Shown: piece by piece, positions 24,415 through 34,078 of the stretch
Numbering within the stretch: position 1 is the stretch's first letter
Layout: each line of letters opens with the position of its first letter
Assembly: GCA_031963045.1 (NCBI GenBank)
Contig: JASSUK010000014.1
Coordinates: 15,498-79,497 of the forward strand
DNA: 64,000 bases
Direction: 5' to 3'
Origin: JASSUD01 sp031963045
GTDB lineage: Bacteria; Pseudomonadota; Gammaproteobacteria; Burkholderiales; Burkholderiaceae
Program-made: the position numbers and the translations under genes
Notes under the pieces: model-generated
The model's input: the letters and a program-made list of their open reading frames with translations, nothing else
What the model was told of the DNA's origin: nothing
Database searches by the model: none

Positions 24415-24726
24415 ATGTACGCAGTCATAAAAACTGGTGGCAAGCAATATAAAGTTGCCGCTGGCGAAAAACTGAAAATAGAACAGATACTTGCGGACGT
24501 TGGCTCTGAAATCGTGATGGATCAGGTACTCGCTGTAGGTGAAGGCGAGTCTTTGAAATGGGGCGCTCCGTTTTTGCAGGGCGCAACGGTTAAGGCGACA
24601 GTGTTGTCGCAAGGCCGTCATCCAAAAGTCACGATTTTCAAGATGCGTCGTCGTAAGCACTATCAGAAACATGGCGGTCATCGCCAGAATTACACTGAAG
24701 TGCAAATCAATACGATTGAAGGCTAA
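24415..24726 (+). CDS. rplU: 50S ribosomal protein L21
   Basis: L21 binds 23S rRNA in the large subunit. The protein is 103 aa, the normal length, opening MYAVIKTGGKQYKVAAGEKL and containing the signature KMRRRKHYQKHGGHRQNYT. GGAG lies 8 bases before the ATG. rpmA follows 100 bp later and then obg, the standard order. Confidence 0.98.
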   Translation: MYAVIKTGGKQYKVAAGEKLKIEQILADVGSEIVMDQVLAVGEGESLKWGAPFLQGATVKATVLSQGRHPKVTIFKMRRRKHYQKHGGHRQNYTEVQINTIEG

Positions 24727-24826
24727 AACACGACACGTTTTAGTTACCGTCTTTATCTCCCGTTTTATATTAGATAGCGCGCAGCCTGTAAGAAGGGCAT
24801 AGCAGCGCGCTTTGTAAGGAATTTTC

Positions 24827-25093
24827 ATGGCACACAAAAAAGCAGGCGGATCGTCACGCAACGGCCGCGATTCTGAGTCGAAACGCCTAGGCGTTAAGAT
24901 CTACGGCGGCCAAGCTATCGAAGCTGGAAGTATCATTCTTCGTCAACGTGGTACCCGTGTACACGCAGGTGCCAATGTAGGGGTAGGAAAAGATCATACC
25001 CTTTACGCATTAGTCAAAGGCCATGTGAAATTTGGCTTTAAAGGCAAAGACCATAAACAGGTTGCAGGTGTGATTCCTGTGGCTGCGGTTTAA
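24827..25093 (+). CDS. rpmA: 50S ribosomal protein L27
   Basis: L27 reaches the peptidyl transferase centre with its N-terminus. The 88-aa protein starts MAHKKAGGSSRNGRDSESKR, the exact family opening, and has no Firmicutes-type leader. AAGGA precedes the ATG by 7 bases. A strong terminator follows at 25169-25202, so obg is probably transcribed separately. Confidence 0.98.
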   Translation: MAHKKAGGSSRNGRDSESKRLGVKIYGGQAIEAGSIILRQRGTRVHAGANVGVGKDHTLYALVKGHVKFGFKGKDHKQVAGVIPVAAV

Positions 25094-25168
25094 TTGCTAG
25101 AGACTAGCCTTTGCAAAAGGGGTTGCATTAAAAAGCACCATCCTTTTTTAGCAGATTGGCTCGAATAT

Positions 25169-25202
25169 AGAAAAGGCTCTGCCCATGTGCAGAGCCTTTT
25201 CT
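25169..25202 (+). terminator. Terminator after rplU-rpmA
   Basis: AGAAAAGGCTCTGC (25169-25182) pairs perfectly with GCAGAGCCTTTTCT (25189-25202) across a 6-base loop, with flanking A and T residues. Confidence 0.88.
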
Positions 25203-25281
25203 ATTACTTCTATTTGGAATTGAGTATTAGAATAGCTATATTCTCAAGTGCTCTAAAGAGCCCTTTGTTGTCTCTCGCACC

Positions 25282-25329
25282 GTAAGTTGGGTGGTATGAA
25301 CCCCAACATGCGTACCACTTACTTTTAAT
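25282..25329. repeat. Family A half copy (left arm, A5)
   Basis: GTAAGTTGGGTGGTATGAACC to ACCACTTACTTTTAATC is a left arm without its right partner, located in the rpmA-obg gap. The rest of this 319-bp gap holds the terminator and, near 25395-25410, the obg ribosome-binding region. Confidence 0.75.
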
Positions 25330-25412
25330 CTTTGCGCTCTACGTATTAACAACTCGCACGTTCTACAACGCGCGTAACATCAGTAATTTAGTAAAAAAGG
25401 CATGAAGCAAGT

Positions 25413-26576
25413 ATGAAATTCATCGACGAAGCAAAAATTGAAGTCGTAGCGGGGGATGGTGGAGGAGGGAGTGCCTCTTTTCGCCGGGAAAGATGCGTGC
25501 CTTTTGGTGGGCCGGATGGGGGAGATGGTGGACGCGGAGGGAGTATTTATGCGGTTGCTGACTGTAATCTCAATACGCTGATCGATTATCGCTATTCCCG
25601 TAAACATCATGCAAGCTCTGGAGAGAGTGGCCGGGGTGCAGATTGCTATGGCAAAAGCGGGGAAGACATTACGCTCAGAATGCCGGTAGGAACGATAGTA
25701 ACCGATGCCGAAACGGGTGAGTTGATCGCTGATTTTACCGAGCATGGCCAGCGCATGGTTTTAGCCCAAGGCGGTAGAGGAGGGCTTGGCAATTTGCATT
25801 TTAAGTCAAGCACCAATCGCGCACCGGAACAAAAAACAGATGGGCGCCCTGGCGAGCGGCGTATGCTGAATTTGGAATTAAAAGTGTTGGCGGATGTTGG
25901 GTTGCTAGGGCTGCCCAATGCTGGTAAATCTACGTTGATTACGGCCATTTCCAATGCGCGGCCCAAAGTGGCAGATTATCCTTTCACCACGTTAACGCCC
26001 AATCTAGGGGTGGTTCGAGTTGGAATTAATCGAAGTTTTGTGATTGCAGATGTGCCTGGCTTGATTGAAGGGGCATCACAGGGCGCTGGCTTGGGCCATC
26101 AATTTTTACGGCATTTGCAGCGTACGGAATTGCTATTACATCTGGTTGATATCTCTGATACAGACTGGGCTGTAGATATGGAGCAGGAGCAGGCGTTTGA
26201 TGAAGCCGCTCATATAGCAGAGCTAGCCAGACAGGTGCGGGTCATAGCAGAGGAATTACGTCAATACGATGCAGACCTTTATGCCAAGCCAAGGTGGTTG
26301 GTGATAAACAAAATAGATACACTACCAGAGGCGCGCCGCGTTTCTCGTCGTGCAGCCTTGCTAGAAGCGTTGCAGTGGTCTGGCCCGGTATTTGAAGTTT
26401 CTGCTGCTACACGTGAAGGTTGTGCCGATTTGTGTCACGCGTTGGCTGCGTATGTAGTGGAGTATGGTGCCACCGCTCAGGCCGCTGCAATTGAGCTCGC
26501 TCGGCAGCAAGCGGAAGACCCACGATTTAGGCAAACATCTGGTGTAGATCTAGAGTGCGCAAAAGATGAAAAATAG
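25413..26576 (+). CDS. obg: Ribosome-associated GTPase Obg
   Basis: Obg is an essential GTPase tied to 50S assembly and stress responses. The 387-aa protein has the glycine-rich OBG fold at 1-158 (GDGGGGSASFRRER; FGGPDGGDGGRGGS), then the GTPase with G1 GLPNAGKST (about 166-174), G3 DVPGLIEGA and G4 NKID. The C-terminal tail is short. Its stop is 3 bp before a family A repeat. In free-living Burkholderia, as I recall, proB follows here; it is missing, which would matter for proline synthesis. Confidence 0.97.
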   Translation: MKFIDEAKIEVVAGDGGGGSASFRRERCVPFGGPDGGDGGRGGSIYAVADCNLNTLIDYRYSRKHHASSGESGRGADCYGKSGEDITLRMPVGTIVTDAETGELIADFTEHGQRMVLAQGGRGGLGNLHFKSSTNRAPEQKTDGRPGERRMLNLELKVLADVGLLGLPNAGKSTLITAISNARPKVADYPFTTLTPNLGVVRVGINRSFVIADVPGLIEGASQGAGLGHQFLRHLQRTELLLHLVDISDTDWAVDMEQEQAFDEAAHIAELARQVRVIAEELRQYDADLYAKPRWLVINKIDTLPEARRVSRRAALLEALQWSGPVFEVSAATREGCADLCHALAAYVVEYGATAQAAAIELARQQAEDPRFRQTSGVDLECAKDEK

Positions 26577-26579
26577 CTT

Positions 26580-26710
26580 GTAGGTTGGTGGTGACGAAGG
26601 AACCCCAACATGCGCACCACTTACCTTTAATCATCGCTTTTTACAGGTATATGCAAGTTTTAAAAGGATAGTGGGCATCATGTTGGGGTTCCTTCGTCAC
26701 CACCAACCTA
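26580..26710. repeat. Family A palindromic repeat, full copy (A6)
   Basis: A 131-bp inverted repeat in which both arms carry the GACGAAGGAACC variant, so the stem is fully matched there. It fills most of the gap between the convergent obg and rppH genes. Confidence 0.9.
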
Positions 26711-26743
26711 TCGTTCTAAAATTTGCATAGGGATTTTATATTT

Positions 26744-27256
26744 CTACACAGATTCTTTCGAATATGTTGCCGCTGTGTTCTCTGGCCGTTTTAAAAAGCG
26801 TGAGAGCTCAGTGAGTGCATTGTGATACACCTCCCGTTTAAATTCGATAACTTGGTCGGATGGAATCCAGTAAGTACTCCATCGCCAGGCATCAAATTCA
26901 GGGTGGGAGCAGGCTCGTAGGTCGATATCTTTGTCTTGGCCGAGTAGGCGCAGTAAGAACCAGATTTGCTTTTGTCCTCGGTAAGCGCCGCGTGACTCTC
27001 GCCGAATAAAAGTGTCTGGTACTTCATAGCGTAACCAGTCGCGTGTGCGGCCTAAGACTTCGATATGTTCCGGACGTAGCCCTACTTCTTCATATAATTC
27101 ACGGTGCATGGCCTGTAAGGGCGTTTCACCGTATTTAATCCCGCCTTGCGGAAATTGCCACGAATGTTCATGTAGGCGTTTTCCCCAGAACACTTCATTG
27201 TCCGCGTTCAAAAGGATGATGCCGACGTTCGGGCGAAAGCCTTCTCGATCTAGCAT
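26744..27256 (-). CDS. rppH: RNA pyrophosphohydrolase
   Basis: RppH removes pyrophosphate from the 5' end of mRNA and so starts its decay. The 170-aa protein opens MLDREGFRPNVGIILLN and has the Nudix box at 38-60 (GGIKYGETPLQAM then HRELYEEVGL). The motif WRWSTYWIPSDQVI-like end is also usual. The last 20 residues are not conserved. The gene converges on obg. Confidence 0.95.
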   Translation of the reverse strand: MLDREGFRPNVGIILLNADNEVFWGKRLHEHSWQFPQGGIKYGETPLQAMHRELYEEVGLRPEHIEVLGRTRDWLRYEVPDTFIRRESRGAYRGQKQIWFLLRLLGQDKDIDLRACSHPEFDAWRWSTYWIPSDQVIEFKREVYHNALTELSRFLKRPENTAATYSKESV

Positions 27257-27465
27257 GCTGCACCTCTAAAAGTTTAAAACTGCGATTATAAACAGATGCG
27301 CAGCGCGGATCTTAATATACAGTGTATATGTGTATCATTCTTTTTTATTCATTGTGAAGAGAGGGACTCTAGCGCGCACGCAAAATGCGCAGTTGGAATC
27401 ATGTGTCTATTGCAGTTTTGCAGTTCCCTCTTTTTTCATTTTTAAGTGCTTTGAAAGCAGTTTTT

Positions 27466-30400
27466 ATGGATGCAACGGCTTTGTATCAGGATAGACCCCG
27501 CGAAATTCCTTATAACTACACCTCTTTTTCTGATCGTGAAATTGTGGTGCGCCTATTAGGTTTGGGTGCATGGGAAACTTTAGAAGTTTTGCGCGCAGAG
27601 CGGCGCACAGGGCGTTCTGCACGTATGCTCCTGGAGGTGCTAGGGGATATATGGGTGGTGCAGCGCAACCCATATGTGCAAGATGATTTAATCGATAACG
27701 CGAAGCGTCGGCGACTTTTAATTAACGCTTTGCATCATCGTTTGCAAGAGATTGAAAAACGCTCTGGCCCAGAATATCGAGAGCTTGCGCCTGAAAATCT
27801 AGTTGCTCATCCTTCAAAAAATGAAGCTTCTACCTCACTGGACGAGACTGAAAGCCAAGTGCGGCAGTTGCTCAAAAAAGCCTTCGATGCGGTAGAGGCT
27901 TTTAGTGGAGAATTAAAAAATGTATCGGGTTGGCGGCGACGCATCACCAAAAAACTGCGCCGCTTTACGCGCATTGACAATATTAAATTCGATGCGCTTT
28001 CTCGCGTCTCTCATGTGACAGATGCAACAGACTGGCGTGTTGAATACCCGTTAGTCGTTTTGACTCCCGATAGCGAATTAGAAGTAGCAGGGCTGGTACA
28101 AGGTTGTATTGACCTGGGCTTAACCATGATCCCAAGGGGAGGGGGCACGGGATACACCGGTGGCGTGATTCCGCTCACTCCTCTATCTGCTGTCATTAAT
28201 ACAGAAAAGCTAGAACAGCTTGGCGCCATTGAGCTCCTTACATTACCAGGTGTGCCTGAGCCCGTAGCTACGATTTATTCGGAAGCGGGGGTGGTCACGC
28301 GGCGCGTAGCAGATGCCGCACAAGCGGCGGGCTATGTATTTGCGGTTGATCCTACATCGATCGATGCTTCTTGCATTGGCGGGAATGTGGCGATGAATGC
28401 CGGTGGTAAAAAAGCGGTGCTCTGGGGAACGGCGCTGGATAATCTGGCTTGGTGGCGCATGGTGGATCCAGAAAGCAATTGGCTTGAAGTGACCCGTTTA
28501 AATCACAATCTGGGCAAAATTCACGTTACGCCATTAGCTAGTTTTGAACTGAAATGGTTTGATGGCGCCTACCCTCCGGGGGAGAGGTTACTGCGTACAC
28601 AGCGCTTGGATATCGAAGGGCATCGTTTTAGAAAAGCGGGGCTGGGTAAAGATGTAACGGATAAATTTTTATCAGGCTTGCCCGGTATTCAAAAAGAAGG
28701 CTGCGATGGTTTGATAACTGCTGCGCGCTGGATTGTGCATACGATGCCCGCACACACACGAACTGTATGTTTGGAGTTTTTTGGCCCGGCTCGTGACGCG
28801 ATCCCAAGCATTGTGGAGATCCGTGATTATCTATTGGGGCACACTAAAGAAGGTGAACCCAGTGTTTATCTAGCAGGCCTGGAGCATTTGGATGAGCGTT
28901 ATCTGCGTGCCGTGGGGTATGCGACCAAAGCGCGGAGTGGGGCTGCGCGAGCAAGCACTACAGCTGCCTCTGATTTGCCAAAGATGGTACTCATTGGCGA
29001 TATTGTGGGCGATGATGCTAATGCGGTTGCAACGGCCGCTTCTGAAGTCGTACGTATTGCTAATGCGCGCGGTGGGGAAGGGTTTATTGCCGTGCATGCA
29101 GATACCCGCAAGCGTTTTTGGCTAGATCGCGCACGCACTGCAGCCATTGCTAAGCATACGAATGCTTTTAAGATCAACGAAGATGTGGTCATTCCCCTAG
29201 AGCGTTTGGGAGACTACACAGATGGCATAGAGCGCATTAATATCGAGCTGTCGATTAAAAATAAATTGCAGCTGCTCAATGCCATAGAGCACTTTTTTAA
29301 AACCGGCCCGCTGGTATTGGGTAAAAGCGATGATGCGAATGAAATCTCTAGTGCAGAGCTGCTAGAAGACCGGGTTAGCCGGGCGCTAGAGCATATAGCC
29401 CAGGTGAGAGCGCGTTGGAGCTATCTAGAAAATCATTTGGATACACACTGGGATGAAGCAAAATCTGCGTTGCAATCGCGAGAGGCGTTTCACGCTCCTA
29501 GTACGCTAGCTAGTGTTAATACGATGGAATTAGGCGAAACCAGCCTAGCTGCGCCGTTGCAATCCACCACGACACTCTGCCAGCTGATGCAAGAACGCAG
29601 AGTGCGTATGTCTTGGAAAACAGAGCTTCGCGCACCATTGCGTCACATCTTTAACGGCAGTGCGTTTGATCCCATTATGGACGCATTGCAAAAGCAACAT
29701 GCGCAAGTATTACGAGGACGTGTATTTATTGCCCTCCATATGCATGCAGGTGATGGCAATGTGCATACCAATATTCCTGTTAATTCCGATCATTATGAGA
29801 TGTTGCAAGAAGCCCATGATGCGGTGTCTCGCATCATGGCGCTGGCACGTTCTCTCGATGGCGTCATCTCAGGCGAGCATGGTATTGGCTTGACTAAATT
29901 GGAATTTCTGACCGAGGAAGAGCTTGCTCCTTTTCGGGAGTACAAAGACCGCATCGATCCGAATGGACGCTTTAATTACGGCAAGATGATGAACTGGGCG
30001 CACACCCCGGCCGATTTGCGAAATGCGTATACGCCAAGTTTTGGGCTGATGGGCTATGAATCGTTAATCATGCAACAGTCTGATATCGGTGCGATCGCGC
30101 ACAGTATTAAAGATTGCCTGCGCTGTGGAAAATGTAAACCAGTATGCGCAACGCATGTGCCACGCGCTAATTTGCTCTACAGTCCACGCAATAAAATTTT
30201 GGCTACTTCTTTGCTCGTTGAAGCCTTTTTGTATGAAGAGCAAACGCGACGCGGTATTTCCGTCAAGCATTGGGATGAGTTTAGTGATGTGGCAGACCAT
30301 TGCACAGTCTGTCATAAATGCCTCACTCCCTGTCCTGTGAATATCGATTTTGGTGATGTTTCCATGGCTATGCGCAGCTTGCTGCGTAAGATGGGCAAAA

Positions 30401-31581
30401 AGAAATTCAATATCGGTTCAGCGCTCAGCATGTTTTTCTTAAATGCCACACGCCCTGAAACCATTCGTTTAACTCGCCAAGTGCTTATTCGTGCGGGATA
30501 CCAGCTACAGCGATGGGGCCACACCTTCTTGAAAAAATGGGCTAAAAAACAAACGGAACGCCCAAAATCTACCGTTGGAAAACCCCCAGTTATTGAGCAG
30601 GTGCTCCACTTTGTCAATAAAAAAATGCCGGGGAATTTGCCCAAACGGGCAGCACGTGCTTTGCTTAATATTGAAGATCCTAGAATTATTCCGATCATTC
30701 GCAATCCTAGTAAAACGCGTGCGGATTCAGAGGCTGTTTTTTATTTTCCAGGATGCGGCTCAGAACGTTTGTTTTCACAAGTAGGGTTGGCAACGCAGGC
30801 TATGCTGTGGCATGCCGGTGTGCAGACGGTTTTGCCACCGGGCTATCTATGTTGTGGTTATCCACAGCGTGGAGCTGGTCAGTATGACAAAGCAGAAAAA
30901 ATGGTGACGGATAACCGCGTATCTTTTCACCGCGTCGCTAACACCTTGAATTATCTCGATATTAAAACGGTTATCGTGTCTTGCGGCACCTGCTATGACC
31001 AATTAGCAGGTTATGAGTTTGACAAAATCTTCCCCGGTTGCCGCTTGTTGGATATCCATGAATTTTTATTGGAAAAAGGCGTGAGTTTGGTAGATGAGGC
31101 TGGAGGGGAGATTAAAGGTACGCGGTATATGTACCATGACCCTTGCCATAGCCCTATTAAAACGATGGAGCCGATTGCATTGGTCAATAAACTGATGAAT
31201 CCCGATCAAAAAAATCCTGCAATTCAACAAAATGAGCGCTGTTGCGGCGAGGCCGGCACGCTTGCTGTGGCACGTCCGGATATTTCCACGCAAATTCGCT
31301 TTCGCAAAGAAGAAGAGATGCAAAAAGGCGTGGCCGCTATTTTGCAATCACAAGCGGCACAACAACAGGCAGCTGGTATAGCCATAGCGCCTCCTGATAA
31401 GGTCAAAATTTTGACCAGCTGCCCAGCATGTTTGCAGGGACTCTCACGGTATGAGGGGGATACGGGGGTCGAAGCGGACTATATCGTTGTAGAAATGGCG
31501 CGCCATAAACTCGGTGAAAACTGGCTTCCTGATTTTGTTCGTGATGCAAATGCTGGGGGTATCGAGAGGGTATTGCTATGA
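27466..31581 (+). CDS. Giant FAD-linked oxidoreductase with two Fe-S binding sites and CCG domains (DUF3683 type)
   Basis: The likely start is ATG 27466 (1371 aa); the frame reaches an ATG at 27385 that would add a hydrophobic stretch. Order of domains: an N-terminal DUF3683-type region (REIPYNYTSFSDREIVVRLL), a FAD_binding_4 domain (VLTPDSELEVAGLVQGCIDL; PRGGGTGYTGG), an FAD-oxidase C-terminal domain (SGEHGIGLTKLEFL), two ferredoxin-like clusters (CLRCGKCKPVC and CTVCHKCLTPCP) and a two-part CCG domain (YFPGCGSERL; LCCGYPQRGAGQ; DPCHSP; ERCCGEAGTLA). Such proteins oxidise a 2-hydroxyacid such as D-lactate or glycolate and pass electrons to the quinone pool; the substrate here is not known. 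The stop overlaps the HIT gene by 4 bp. Confidence 0.9.
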   Translation: MDATALYQDRPREIPYNYTSFSDREIVVRLLGLGAWETLEVLRAERRTGRSARMLLEVLGDIWVVQRNPYVQDDLIDNAKRRRLLINALHHRLQEIEKRSGPEYRELAPENLVAHPSKNEASTSLDETESQVRQLLKKAFDAVEAFSGELKNVSGWRRRITKKLRRFTRIDNIKFDALSRVSHVTDATDWRVEYPLVVLTPDSELEVAGLVQGCIDLGLTMIPRGGGTGYTGGVIPLTPLSAVINTEKLEQLGAIELLTLPGVPEPVATIYSEAGVVTRRVADAAQAAGYVFAVDPTSIDASCIGGNVAMNAGGKKAVLWGTALDNLAWWRMVDPESNWLEVTRLNHNLGKIHVTPLASFELKWFDGAYPPGERLLRTQRLDIEGHRFRKAGLGKDVTDKFLSGLPGIQKEGCDGLITAARWIVHTMPAHTRTVCLEFFGPARDAIPSIVEIRDYLLGHTKEGEPSVYLAGLEHLDERYLRAVGYATKARSGAARASTTAASDLPKMVLIGDIVGDDANAVATAASEVVRIANARGGEGFIAVHADTRKRFWLDRARTAAIAKHTNAFKINEDVVIPLERLGDYTDGIERINIELSIKNKLQLLNAIEHFFKTGPLVLGKSDDANEISSAELLEDRVSRALEHIAQVRARWSYLENHLDTHWDEAKSALQSREAFHAPSTLASVNTMELGETSLAAPLQSTTTLCQLMQERRVRMSWKTELRAPLRHIFNGSAFDPIMDALQKQHAQVLRGRVFIALHMHAGDGNVHTNIPVNSDHYEMLQEAHDAVSRIMALARSLDGVISGEHGIGLTKLEFLTEEELAPFREYKDRIDPNGRFNYGKMMNWAHTPADLRNAYTPSFGLMGYESLIMQQSDIGAIAHSIKDCLRCGKCKPVCATHVPRANLLYSPRNKILATSLLVEAFLYEEQTRRGISVKHWDEFSDVADHCTVCHKCLTPCPVNIDFGDVSMAMRSLLRKMGKKKFNIGSALSMFFLNATRPETIRLTRQVLIRAGYQLQRWGHTFLKKWAKKQTERPKSTVGKPPVIEQVLHFVNKKMPGNLPKRAARALLNIEDPRIIPIIRNPSKTRADSEAVFYFPGCGSERLFSQVGLATQAMLWHAGVQTVLPPGYLCCGYPQRGAGQYDKAEKMVTDNRVSFHRVANTLNYLDIKTVIVSCGTCYDQLAGYEFDKIFPGCRLLDIHEFLLEKGVSLVDEAGGEIKGTRYMYHDPCHSPIKTMEPIALVNKLMNPDQKNPAIQQNERCCGEAGTLAVARPDISTQIRFRKEEEMQKGVAAILQSQAAQQQAAGIAIAPPDKVKILTSCPACLQGLSRYEGDTGVEADYIVVEMARHKLGENWLPDFVRDANAGGIERVLL

Positions 31582-32027
31582 GCGTTGCACAGCTCGCTGA
31601 TTGTGCACTGTGTACGCACGAAGGCGGAGAAGTGCTCTGGCGTAATACGCAATTGCGCATAGTGCAAATCCACGATGAGGCACAGTATCCAGGTCTATGT
31701 CGTGTAATTTGGAATGCGCATATTTGCGAATTCTCAGATCTAGCGCTTGCAGATCGCGATACCTTGATGCGCGTGGTGGGGGTGGTAGAGGGCAGTATGC
31801 GCACCCACTTGCTGCCCGCTAAAATCAATTTAGCCAGCTTAGGTAATCAAGTGCCTCATCTACATTGGCATCTCATTCCTCGCTATGTAGATGATGCGCA
31901 TTTTCCTAATCCCATCTGGTCTACTCCTTTGCGTGCAGTAGAGCCTGCCGTGTTAGAGGGGCGTCAGGCACGCGCCAAGGGCTTAAAAGCGGGAGTGGTA
32001 GCTGCTATGATTAGCTTTGACAATTAA
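31578..32027 (+). CDS. HIT family hydrolase
   Basis: The 149-aa protein has the histidine triad HLHWHLIP (about 94-101), which hydrolyses nucleotide phosphoramidates or dinucleoside polyphosphates. Two Cys residues near the start (DCALCTHEGG) resemble a metal site seen in many bacterial members. It is coupled to the FAD oxidoreductase by an ATGA overlap and followed by ubiE after 30 bp, as in related genomes. Confidence 0.9.
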   Translation: MSVAQLADCALCTHEGGEVLWRNTQLRIVQIHDEAQYPGLCRVIWNAHICEFSDLALADRDTLMRVVGVVEGSMRTHLLPAKINLASLGNQVPHLHWHLIPRYVDDAHFPNPIWSTPLRAVEPAVLEGRQARAKGLKAGVVAAMISFDN

Positions 32028-32057
32028 ATTTTTATACATCCTGCACAGGGTTAAATA

Positions 32058-32789
32058 ATGGGTTCCACACATTTTGGTTTCGAGCGCGTGGATGAGCGCG
32101 ATAAAGCGCAGAAAGTGGCAGGCGTTTTTGATGCAGTGGCCTCGCGTTATGACCTGATGAATGATTTGATGTCAGGTGGCCTGCATCGTTTGTGGAAAGC
32201 CTTTGCGCTTCGCGAAGCGGCTGTGCGCCCAGGGTATAAAGTTCTGGATGTAGCAGGGGGCACTGCAGATCTCACCCATACGCTTGCCAAACAAGCAGGC
32301 AAAAGCGGGGAAGTGTGGTTAAGTGACATCAATGAGGCGATGCTGCGCGTTGGGCGAGATAGGCTATTGAATAAGGGGCAGCTTGTTCCCACAGTACTGT
32401 GTGACGCAGAAAATATATGTTTTCCTAGCGCTTACTTTGATGTGATTACGCTTGCCTTTGGCTTACGTAATATGACACATCCCGATCGGGCGCTTAAAGA
32501 GATGGCTCGAGTGCTCAAGCCTGGTGGAAAACTGCTGGTTCTTGAGTTTTCCAAAGTGCATGCTCCGCTCTCCAAGCTGTATGACTGGTACTCTTTTACT
32601 ATATTGCCGTGGCTGGGTGAAAAAATAGCAGGCGATGCGCATAGTTATCAGTATTTAGCAGAATCCATACGCATGCACCCCGACCAGGAAACCTTGAAAA
32701 CCAAGATGCAAGAAGCAGGCTTCGATCAAGTTCGCTATATAAATTTGACCTTCGGTGTAGTCGCCTTACATATCGCAGTGAAGTACTGA
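32058..32789 (+). CDS. ubiE: Ubiquinone/menaquinone C-methyltransferase
   Basis: UbiE methylates the ring carbon in ubiquinone synthesis using S-adenosylmethionine. The 243-aa protein has SAM motif I VLDVAGGTADLTHTL (about 64-78) and the family signatures VFDAVASRYDLMNDLMSGGL and AFGLRNMTHPDRALKEM. It begins a run ubiE-Tim44-ubiJ, with ubiB after two inserted genes. GGTTAAATA lies before the ATG. Confidence 0.96.
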   Translation: MGSTHFGFERVDERDKAQKVAGVFDAVASRYDLMNDLMSGGLHRLWKAFALREAAVRPGYKVLDVAGGTADLTHTLAKQAGKSGEVWLSDINEAMLRVGRDRLLNKGQLVPTVLCDAENICFPSAYFDVITLAFGLRNMTHPDRALKEMARVLKPGGKLLVLEFSKVHAPLSKLYDWYSFTILPWLGEKIAGDAHSYQYLAESIRMHPDQETLKTKMQEAGFDQVRYINLTFGVVALHIAVKY

Positions 32790-32968
32790 CGGCTTCCAAC
32801 ACCAGCCCAAATTATGTTACCTGCCAATCGTTTAGCAAATAACTTCCCTGCGTTTCGGCAAATTCTGCTCCCTTAGCCTTTGCCTACCCGCTAGCATCAT
32901 GACATTAGCGCTTTTTTAAAAGATTGCTTTGCTAGAGCTCGACAATTTTTTATTTTTAAAGGTTCACC

Positions 32969-34078
32969 ATGTCTTTGCTTCGCTTCGCACGTTACTTTCA
33001 TTCCAAAGTTTCTCACATTGTGAAATCTGTATTCCAGCCCATTTTTTTAAAATCATTAGGTATAGGGGTCCTAGCAACGATACTGACTTTAGGGCTGTAT
33101 ACACAAAATGTCTCAGCCAAACGGGCAGGTCTTGGACGCAGTATGGGGCGGTCTTCCCACATGACCCCACATCGTGCTCCTCCCGCTCAACATGCAGCCA
33201 AACCTGCGCAAAGCCCTGGAAAATCCCAACCTAATGCAGAGGCGCCGCAGCGTAATCGCTGGTTAGGCCCTATCGCAGGTTTAGCAGCTGGTCTGGGTAT
33301 TGCCGCTTTACTTTCCCATTTGGGCCTGGGGGGGGCAATGGGCGGTATGTTGTCGAATTTATTAGTTATCGTTGGGATTATGCTGCTGGCGTATTGGGGC
33401 ATTCGTATGCTGGCAAAACGTCGTATACCAACGTCAGACCGTAACGTCGGAGCCGGGCGTCAAGAGCCGTTTAATGCTAGTTCTGCCTCTGTTGCTGCAA
33501 GTCCTAGCTCTTCGCTAGCAGCAGAAGCGCAGTCTGCTTTTTCTACGGGGAATGCGGAGCATGCTATTTCATCAGAGGGTAGAACTTCTGCAGGTAAAAT
33601 TTCTGCAAATAATGACGATACCGTAGAGGAGTCTTCGCAAGTGGTTGCCTCTACTCCTTCATTCTCAGCCGCTGACTTCGATGGCGCAGCATTTTTGCGC
33701 TATGCCAAAGTGCAATTTATCCGTATGCAAGATTCCTGGGATAAAGCGGATGTAGACGATATTCGTGCATTTACTACCGCTGAAATGTTTGCTGAAATTA
33801 AGCTGGATTTAGCAGAGCGCGAAACCAATGACAAAGTGGCTGCAAACCATACTCATGTTGAAAAGCTAGATGCAGCGCTCTTGTCTATGCAGGTTGAAGA
33901 TGGATGGCAATACGCTAGTGTGCAATTTACAGGGCTTATTCACGAAGAGCCTGAGCAAGAAGTTGCAGAGCCTTTCTCTGAAATTTGGAATTTTTCTAAG
34001 CGCATAGAGTCTTCTGAATTGGATGCGGGGACGACTAAATGGATGCTTGCAGGAATCGAGCAGAATGAGGCTGATTGA
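32969..34078 (+). CDS. Tim44-domain membrane-associated protein
   Basis: The 369-aa protein starts at ATG 32969 with AAAGG 7 bases upstream. It has a hydrophobic segment at about 25-48 (LGIGVLATILTLGLY), a low-complexity Arg/Pro/Ala stretch, a second membrane segment pair (about 100-145; GPIAGLAAGLGIAALLSHLG), a Ser/Ala-rich linker and a C-terminal Tim44-like domain (about 225-365; FLRYAKVQFIRMQDSWDKAD). Bacterial Tim44-like proteins are thought to act in the envelope, but the role is unsettled. Position between ubiE and ubiJ is conserved in Burkholderia. Confidence 0.88.
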   Translation: MSLLRFARYFHSKVSHIVKSVFQPIFLKSLGIGVLATILTLGLYTQNVSAKRAGLGRSMGRSSHMTPHRAPPAQHAAKPAQSPGKSQPNAEAPQRNRWLGPIAGLAAGLGIAALLSHLGLGGAMGGMLSNLLVIVGIMLLAYWGIRMLAKRRIPTSDRNVGAGRQEPFNASSASVAASPSSSLAAEAQSAFSTGNAEHAISSEGRTSAGKISANNDDTVEESSQVVASTPSFSAADFDGAAFLRYAKVQFIRMQDSWDKADVDDIRAFTTAEMFAEIKLDLAERETNDKVAANHTHVEKLDAALLSMQVEDGWQYASVQFTGLIHEEPEQEVAEPFSEIWNFSKRIESSELDAGTTKWMLAGIEQNEAD

